Assembly (NCBI GenBank): GCA_032433595.1
Contig: JASWJB010000125.1
Coordinates: 47,457-111,456, forward strand
Reading direction: 5' to 3'
Source: Conoideocrella luteorostrata
Lineage: Eukaryota > Ascomycota > Sordariomycetes > Hypocreales > Clavicipitaceae
DNA: 64,000 bases
Of this stretch, positions 57,752-64,000 are shown piece after piece (positions within the stretch are counted from its first letter, which is position 1; each line of letters begins with the position of its first letter). The notes under the pieces are model-generated. The model saw only the letters and a list, made by a program, of their open reading frames with translations, had not been told where the DNA came from and did not search any database. The position numbers and the translations under genes were made by a program.

Positions 57752-59848
57752 ATGTCCTGGGAAGAAGCCGCCCGGGCCGCGCAGCAATCCGTCATCGACT
57801 CCATTCCCTCCCACTGGAGAATCGCCCCGGAAATCCAGTCCGCCAAACCAACAAACGTCAGCCGTGTGATCGAAGACAAGGGCCTGCTCAATGCAAAGCA
57901 ACTGGAAATAACATCAAAGGACGGCACAGACATTGTGCAGCTTATCCGGGATGGCGTGTACACTGCCGTCGATGTCGCCGATGCTTTTTGCGCGAGAGCC
58001 GCCCTGGCGCATCAGCTGGTATGTAGGGCCTGTCAGTGATGCCGGGCGTTAAGAGGACTGACAGTTTTGAATCTTCAGACAAACTGTCTTATGAGATTCT
58101 TCCCGGAGGAGGCGCTGGCTGAAGCGGCCCGTCTGGATAAGGCATTCAAAGAAACGGGTAAATTGGTAGGCCCTTTGCACGGACTGCCTATTTCGATCAA
58201 GGTTCGTAAATGCCACTCGCTCTCTATCCTTTCGGAACACAAACTTACCAGGCGTGTCAGGATACGTATCACGTCAAGGGCAAGGCGTCAACTTTGGGAT
58301 ATGTCGCCCTCAAGGACAACATCGTTGACGATGACGCCGTCGTTGTGCAATTGCTTCGGAAAGCAGGAGGTAAGAACGTAGACATGAATTACATCCCCCC
58401 TCCCCTCCTCTTCCAGCAGGATCATACCCTAACGTGCCGTCCTAGCCATCATCCACTGCAAAACGACCATGCCCCAGGCTGGCATGGCCCTTGAGACCTC
58501 CAGCAACCTCTGGGGCCAGACCGTCAATCCCTTTAACACCAGCTTCGGGGGCGGCGGTTCCTCCGGCGGCGACGGCGTCCTCATCGCCATGCGAGGAGCC
58601 GTAGCTGCACCCATGACCGACATTGGCGGAAGCATTCGCTCCCCTGCAGCTTTCAACGGCTTGTACGCCATTCGCCCTACCGCCGATCGGATGCCCAAAA
58701 CCGGCATGCACAGCTGGAACCCGTCCCAGATGTCCATCCGAGTGTCTTGCGGTCCCGGAACCCACAGCATGCGAGATTTGAAGCACATCACGCCGGTGCT
58801 CAACGGTGCAAACTTCCCATATGATGTGAGCTCCGTGCCTGTGCCGTGGAGGCACGTCCCTCCATTGACGGGAAAGCTCACGTTTGGGTTGTTGGCGTAT
58901 GACGGCGTAGTGACGCCGCATCCGCCTGTGCTGAGGGCATTGAAGGAGACGGCGGAGAAGCTCGAGGCTGCCGGGCATGAAGGTATGCTTTGTTTTGTAT
59001 CATGTCGTCGGATGGATATAGCGATTGACAGGGGTATAGTGATTGAGTTTAAGTTGCCTTTTTCAGCTTGGGACATCAAGCAGAGCACAGTACGTTTCCC
59101 CGAAAGCCACGGACTATTAACACCCACGTCTAAACTCCACGTCTATCTAGTTCAATCTGTACTTCCAGACCGGAGCTGCCGAACAAAAAGAACTCATGAA
59201 ATCAACCGGCGAGCCCATTCTCCCCGTGTTCAAGCACTACCTCGACACATTCAACGTCAGAGCCTTAGCTGCAACTGAATGCCTTCAAGTACATGTCTTC
59301 GCCCCCAATCCACCACTAATTCCCGGAAGGAAGAGCTAACCGCCGTGCTAGTTGAATCGCGAGCTCGTCGCCAACAAGCTCCTCTTCCGCCAGGCATGGG
59401 ACAGCACGGCCCAAAGTTCATCCACTAAGACGCCCATTCACGCCCTCCTATGCCCCGTCGCGCCGTCTCTCAGCATTCCGCACGACTTCCCCATCTGGTG
59501 GGGATACACCAGTCTGTTCAACTATCTCGACTATCCTTCTACTGTGCTTCCCTGCAGGAAGATGAAAGTCGACCCGGCACTAGACGCCAAGAATCCGGCA
59601 TTCGTGCCGAATGAGGGGTTCGCAGGCTTTGACAAAGTGAATTGGGAGATGTGTAAGTTGAATCCTTGTAGAAGATGCAGTGAGACTCTTCTTCTTCTCC
59701 GTTTCGGTCGGCTAATCTTATTTCTTTGACAGATGATGTGAAAGGATTTGCCGATTCGCCTATTACGATTCAAGTTGTTGCGCGGCCGTTCCAGGATGAA
59801 GAGCTAATGGAAATATCGGAGGTGGTTGACAATATTATCAATGCTTAA
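57752..59848 (+). CDS. Amidase-signature hydrolase
   Basis: Eight exons: 57752-58018, 58079-58201, 58261-58369, 58446-58982, 59040-59089, 59151-59288, 59352-59652 and 59733-59848, 546 aa. Amidase-signature enzymes hydrolyse C-N amide bonds with a Ser-cisSer-Lys triad. All three are present: K130 (GLPISIKD), cis-Ser S205 (GGGGSSGG) and nucleophile S229 (TDIGGSIRSP). The spacings K-75-S-24-S equal those of fatty acid amide hydrolase. The start MSWEEAARAAQQSVIDSIPS and the end YPSTVLPC...DVKGFADSPITIQVVARPFQ are as in fungal acetamidase/GatA-like proteins. No signal peptide, so probably cytosolic. All introns are short GT-AG. I start at 57752 because the frame upstream has only non-ATG starts. 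The substrate is unknown; cluster context suggests an amide from tryptophan or aromatic metabolism. Confidence 0.93.
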
Positions 59849-60097
59849 AGGGAACTTGCGTTGATGTAGATTTGGCACTCTCTTTAGGAATCGTCAGTCA
59901 AGTTCATTAGCTGAGTAGTGTTTTGCTGCTCTGCACGTCTTCAAGTCAAGATGACGTATTTTCTCGAGATGGACTATAAAGTCAATAGCTATATGCTGTC
60001 ACAGAACGAGGCCAAACGTAAGACGGGAAAACCCTGTGCATCGTATAACCTGTACAATTTTATGGTGTCATACTTTAATTATACATCGTCTCATCAT

Positions 60098-61675
60098 TTA
60101 CAGCCCCAAAGCTTTTCTCAGGACCTGCATGTAGCCCCACACATCCTCAAACCTGGTGTACAGAGGGACAGGCGCAACCCTAATGACATTCGGCTTACGC
60201 TTATCACAGATGGCGCTATTCTCCTCCAATGCCTCTGTCACCCTCTCCAGAAGCCCTTCCCTCAACAGCACGCTCAGTTGCGTTCCGCGCTGCAATGGGT
60301 CTCTCGGTGTGATAATGGTAAAAAGCGGCGTGGCATCTGATTTAGTCTCCTCCAGCATCTGATGCAGCAGGAACTCGGCATAGGCAGTTAAAACAAGGGC
60401 TTTGGAGCGCAGGTCCCGCATGCAGGTCTTGTTGAACACTGACAGGGCGCCGGACAGGGCGGCCAAATCGATGGCGGAAGGGTTGGACAACTGGTAGCCT
60501 GCAGCGCCGGCAGTGGGGACGAATTTGTTGTCCATGTTAAAGCGGACGCTCTTGTCGCCGCCGTACCAGCCCATCAGACGCGGACGGTACGATGGCTTGT
60601 CCGAGCCATCGTTCCATTCGACCTTGCCGTACCTCTCGTGAACATAGGCGCCGCCGATGGCGCCCGGTCCGGCATTAATGTATTTGTATGTACACCAGCA
60701 GGCGAAATCGACGTCCCAGTCATGCAGCTTCAGCTCGACATTGCCAGCGGCGTGTGCAAGGTCCCATCCGACGATGATGCCGCGCTGCTTGGCGTAGGCG
60801 GTAATTCTGGGAATGTCAAACAGCTGTCCAGAGTAGTATTGAATACCTGGCAGCAGCAGCAGAGCAGTTTCGTCACCATGGTCGTCAATGGCTTTGAGGA
60901 TCTTCTCCGTAGGGATCAAGCTGCTTTCGTCGGGCTCAATCTTGACCATGCTCTTCTCGGGGTCCAGGCCGTGCCAGACAACCTGACTCTCAATGGCGTA
61001 GTGGTCGCTAGGAAACGGCTTCCACTCCAGGATGATCTTGTGCCTCTTGGCATCAGGTTTGTAGAAGCTAGCCATCATGAGGTGCAGGTTAATAGTGAGG
61101 GTGTTCATGATGACAATCTCATGGGGCGCAGCGCCAACCAGATCGGACGACTGTTTGGCACATTGCTCGGCCATGTCTTGCCATTGAGTCAGTGGTGAGT
61201 TTTCCAAGTTGGTAAAGTGGCCGTTGACGCCGATGGAGGCCCACGTCTCCAGCTGGGCGTTGACGTATTCGCGGACAGCCTTGGGCTGAGCTCCCAGAGA
61301 GTTGCCGACAAAGTAGAGACATGATGAGTCGGATGCCTCACTCGAGTGGTGGCCATTTGTGCCATTGTGAGTGACATCTCCTACAAGTTTTCATGTCAGA
61401 TTAAGGAGGTCTGCTAGCAATGTAGAAACGCGATTCAATGGCTGCATTGAATTGCGGGCGAGAAAAGTGAGAAAAGTGAGAAAAGTACCTGGAAATGAGC
61501 CGTTCAGGGCCTTTTTCTTGAGCGAGGCCTTTGATGGAAGATCGAACTCGTCGCGCAGGTGCTTCAGCTGGTCCTGGGAATCGAGCTTCTGCGCAAAAGC
61601 CAGAGTGCTGGCATCGGTGGGGAATTTGGGGCTTGCGCCGCTCCGCAGCCGGTCAACAAATGCCGGGAAATCCAT
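60098..61675 (-). CDS. BNA5: Kynureninase
   Basis: Exons 61675-61489 and 61380-60098, with a 108-nt intron, 489 aa. This PLP enzyme cleaves kynurenine to anthranilate, or 3-hydroxykynurenine to 3-hydroxyanthranilate, plus alanine. Recognisable blocks are [76 protein letters not shown] and [20 protein letters not shown]. The PLP lysine is K295 in [14 protein letters not shown]. The first ATG (61675) gives MDFPAFV; the frame above it starts only at TTG. Three 9-nt repeats (ACTTTTCTC) follow the donor site directly. The gene is divergent from IDO, with a shared 914-nt upstream region, and convergent with the amidase. Complete and apparently functional. Confidence 0.96.
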
Positions 61676-62589
61676 GTCGAACGAGTGTGGATGAGGCGGC
61701 CGGATGGAGTTGAATAATGACAAGGACGCAAAATGACGACTCTTTCAGCAGATGCAAGGCTAAGGGGAAGACGAGGACAATGCAGTTGATACTCAAATCC
61801 CCAGACTCAGAAGTGAAGGGTAATTGAAACCACTTTATGCTCGAGGACTGGAGGACTGGAGGGGCGGATGTTTGGAGAAGCTGCCCCTCCTGTCCCTTGG
61901 CGAGACTAGTCAGTTAGTTAACCAGCTCCCTGATTGAGTGAGGAAGATGCCGACCACCGGCTTATCTCTTAGCTCCACCGGCATTTGGTGGGGAACCAGC
62001 ACTGTTGGCCAGCTTGCTCTGGTGTAAGTTGTAACTAAGTCAGGGCGGGAATTTCACATCCGAACTTCCGTCTTCCGTCTTCCGTCTTCCGTCTTCCGCC
62101 TCCCGTTCCTTCATTTGAGCGCCGCCGCAAGCCGCCGACGCCAACCAGCCAATCAGCCAACCCCAGCTTGCCCATTTCGAACAACCCAATGCAGGAATGC
62201 TTCGCAGGTGACCAGGCGACCCGAGCAACCCAGCGCGCAGCAGGCAGTCGTCATCACCATGGGACCGTTCGTGTCTTTTGCGGTCAGCAGTTCTCCGGAT
62301 CGAACCCGCTGCGGATGCCGAAGCACCCAACGGAACGGAAATGCATGGCTGCGCGGATGGCGGAGACGCGGGACCTGTCAGAGGAAGCAGCTCTAAACAC
62401 GTAATTGCTCCCCCCGGATCTACTACTTGCTCGTGACGGAAGTATGTAACTATATTATTCTCCCAATTCTGGCAGCAATTTATAGTTTTCCCTGCACACA
62501 TCAAACTAGCAGAGTGCCATCGACCCATTGCAACTAAAAACTGCCCAAGTGCGTACGTGTATCGTCGTGGCTAAACAGACGAAGCAATA
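61676..62589. promoter_or_regulatory. Bidirectional promoter of kynureninase and IDO genes
   Basis: 914 nt between divergent start codons. It holds five tandem CTTCCGT-type 7-mers (62065-62099). No gene supported. Co-regulation of the two pathway genes is inferred from this layout. Confidence 0.6.
62065..62099. repeat. Five tandem CTTCCGT heptamers
   Basis: Four perfect copies and a fifth ending CTTCCGC, in the kynureninase-IDO promoter, 491 nt before the IDO ATG. It could be a binding-site array or a simple repeat. Confidence 0.75.
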
Positions 62590-63977
62590 ATGTCACCTCA
62601 CGCCGTACTTCCCGGCACGACCCATGATGGAAACCCATCCATCCAGCTGAGTCTGGGTAAATACGCGGTGACACAGAATGCCTTTTTACCAGCCACAAGC
62701 CCACCAACTTCACTCTCCGACCCGTATTACAAACCGTGGGAACTCATTGCGCAGCACCTCCCCGCGCTGATTGACAGCAACCGCATCCGAGACTCGGTCC
62801 GCCAGCTTCCGCTTCTATCAACCGACCGTCTGCAATCAGAGGCGGAATGGAGGAGAGCATACGTGATACTTGCGTTCATGACGCACGCGTATGTATGGGG
62901 AGGCGATACACCAGAACAAGTACGTTGCTTGCTATTTGAACGACACTCGCTCTCACACACCTTCCTTCCTTGGCCATTTTGCTAATCTGGCTTTTTTTAT
63001 TTTTATTTTTTTTTGTGTAGATTCTCCCGCCGCAAATAACAGTTCCGTTTCTGCGGGTCTCGAGCCATTTAGAAGTCCCTCCTGTGTTGACATATGCGGG
63101 AGCCAACCTCTGGAACTTCTCCTGCTCGGGAGATGACTTCAGCAACATTGACGAGCTCACTCTCCCCATCTCCTTCACCGGAACTGAATCAGAATCATGG
63201 TTCTTGCTCCTGAGCGTCGCCATGGAAGCCAAGGCGGCGGGGATTCTGCAAGTCATGGCCGCTGCCCTGGAAGCCGTCAAAACGCGGGACTACGAGGTCA
63301 TCACCTCTGCTCTCGGCCAACTGCGCTGCTGTATCGACGGCGTCGCCGCCCTCCTGGAGCGCATGTACGAGAGGTGCGACCCTATGGTCTTCTACCATCA
63401 AATGCGGCCATTCCTCGCCGGGAGCATGAACATGGAGGCCGCGGGTCTCCCCAACGGCGTCTTCTACGACGAGGGACGCGGAAAGGGCCGGTGGCGCCAG
63501 TACCGAGGCGGCAGCAATGGCCAGAGCTCGCTGATCCAGTTCTTCGACGTGGTTCTCGGCGTCGAGCACCACACCCACGGCAGCCCGGGGCAAAAGAGCT
63601 TCCACGCAGAAGTCAGGGACTACATGCCCGGCCCGCACCGCCGCTTCTTGGTGCAGGTGGCACGCATGGGCAGCATCCGCGAACTTGCCCTCGTGGAACC
63701 CACCACGGAGGAGCAGCACCGCCTGCGAGACGCATACACGGCTGCTACGGAGGCGCTCAGCGAGTTCCGGAACAAGCACATCAAGATTGTGACCAGGTAT
63801 ATTATCCTGCCGTCCAAGAAGCCGTGGGCGGGCAGCAGCTCGCGCCAGAACCTGGCGAGTTCGTCGTCGGCACGGACGGCAGAGCAGGGCTTGATGGGAA
63901 CTGGGGGCACACAGCTGATTCCGTTCTTGAGGACGTCGAGAGATGAGACGTCGCTGGCTGGTCAGCTGGAAGGGTGA
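62590..63977 (+). CDS. BNA2: Indoleamine 2,3-dioxygenase
   Basis: Exons 62590-62919 and 63021-63977, with a 101-nt intron, 428 aa. This heme enzyme inserts O2 into the indole ring of tryptophan to give N-formylkynurenine, the first step of the kynurenine pathway. Family blocks are PYYKPWELIAQHLPALIDSN, TPEQILPPQITVPFLRVSSH, LTYAGANLWNF, MVFYHQMRPFLAGS, FFDVVLGVEHH and SFHAEVRDYMPGPHRRFLVQ. The proximal heme ligand is H316 in MPGPHRRFL, and the glycine-rich C-terminal motif is GTGGTQLIPFLRTSRDET. These features place it in the IDO family, not the tetrameric TDO family. No signal peptide, so cytosolic. Complete gene ending 23 nt before the window edge. Confidence 0.95.
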
Positions 63978-64000
63978 TGGATTACACACACACACACACA
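63978..64000. repeat. (CA)n microsatellite at window edge
   Basis: A run of CA dinucleotides from about 63985 to the last base, just after the IDO stop codon. It continues beyond the window. Confidence 0.8.

Noticed and set aside
58429..59127. 232-residue open frame antisense to the amidase
   Set aside because: A shadow of the amidase exon with its catalytic motifs on the plus strand.
63195..63995. 266-residue open frame antisense to IDO
   Set aside because: Mirror of a GC-rich coding exon; no family resemblance, while the plus strand has full IDO motifs.

Overview
The window reads as nuclear chromosomal DNA of a filamentous ascomycete. Almost every gene is broken by short GT-AG introns (about 50-150 nt) with CTGAC/CTAAC-type branch sites. 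The gene set is ascomycete-typical: hydrophobin, Pal1, Erd2, Tfb3, NudC, an Mnn4/LicD-type protein and a Zn2Cys6 regulator. The family mix and protein style point to Sordariomycetes, most likely Hypocreales. That placement is inference, because no rRNA or barcode gene is present. Coding models below were spliced by hand; each frame was checked to stay open and divisible by three.

Layout. 1-1533: the 3' part of a DAO-type FAD oxidoreductase, cut by the window edge. 4510-4836: a very small hydrophobin. 4837-12030: a gene-poor stretch holding only an intron-containing tRNA-Leu(CAG). 12031-19659: housekeeping genes ERO1, CKS1, a probable tRNA-Trp and USB1. 20785-29483: a secreted or membrane-anchored Ser/Thr-rich protein, a conserved fungal unknown, a Pal1 gene with a 46-nt minisatellite in its leader, and a defensin-like (CS-alpha-beta) secreted peptide. 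29807-32058: mitochondrial aspartyl-tRNA synthetase. 32059-36455: an AT-rich, degenerate stretch with a SET-domain relic and a MITE. 36456-47927: an AP180-type clathrin adaptor, TFB3 and NUDC (divergent), a kinetochore (CENP-U/Ame1-like) gene, a degenerate LicD/Mnn4-like gene, a second MITE copy and ERD2. 50063-50932: mitochondrial adenylate kinase.

The right end (52567-63977) looks like a compact catabolic gene cluster: Zn2Cys6 regulator, MFS monocarboxylate-type transporter, amidase, kynureninase and indoleamine 2,3-dioxygenase. IDO would open tryptophan to N-formylkynurenine, and kynureninase would release anthranilate or 3-hydroxyanthranilate. The dedicated kynurenine formamidase is not in the window, and an amidase-signature hydrolase with an intact catalytic triad sits in its place. 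The transporter and regulator are in the order expected of a substrate-inducible cluster. This is the best candidate for an undescribed system here.

Scattered over the non-coding DNA is a highly over-represented interrupted palindrome, GTAC-TCC-GTAC, with 19 exact 9-mer cores found by eye. Two related copies of a TIR element with 5-bp target duplications are also present.
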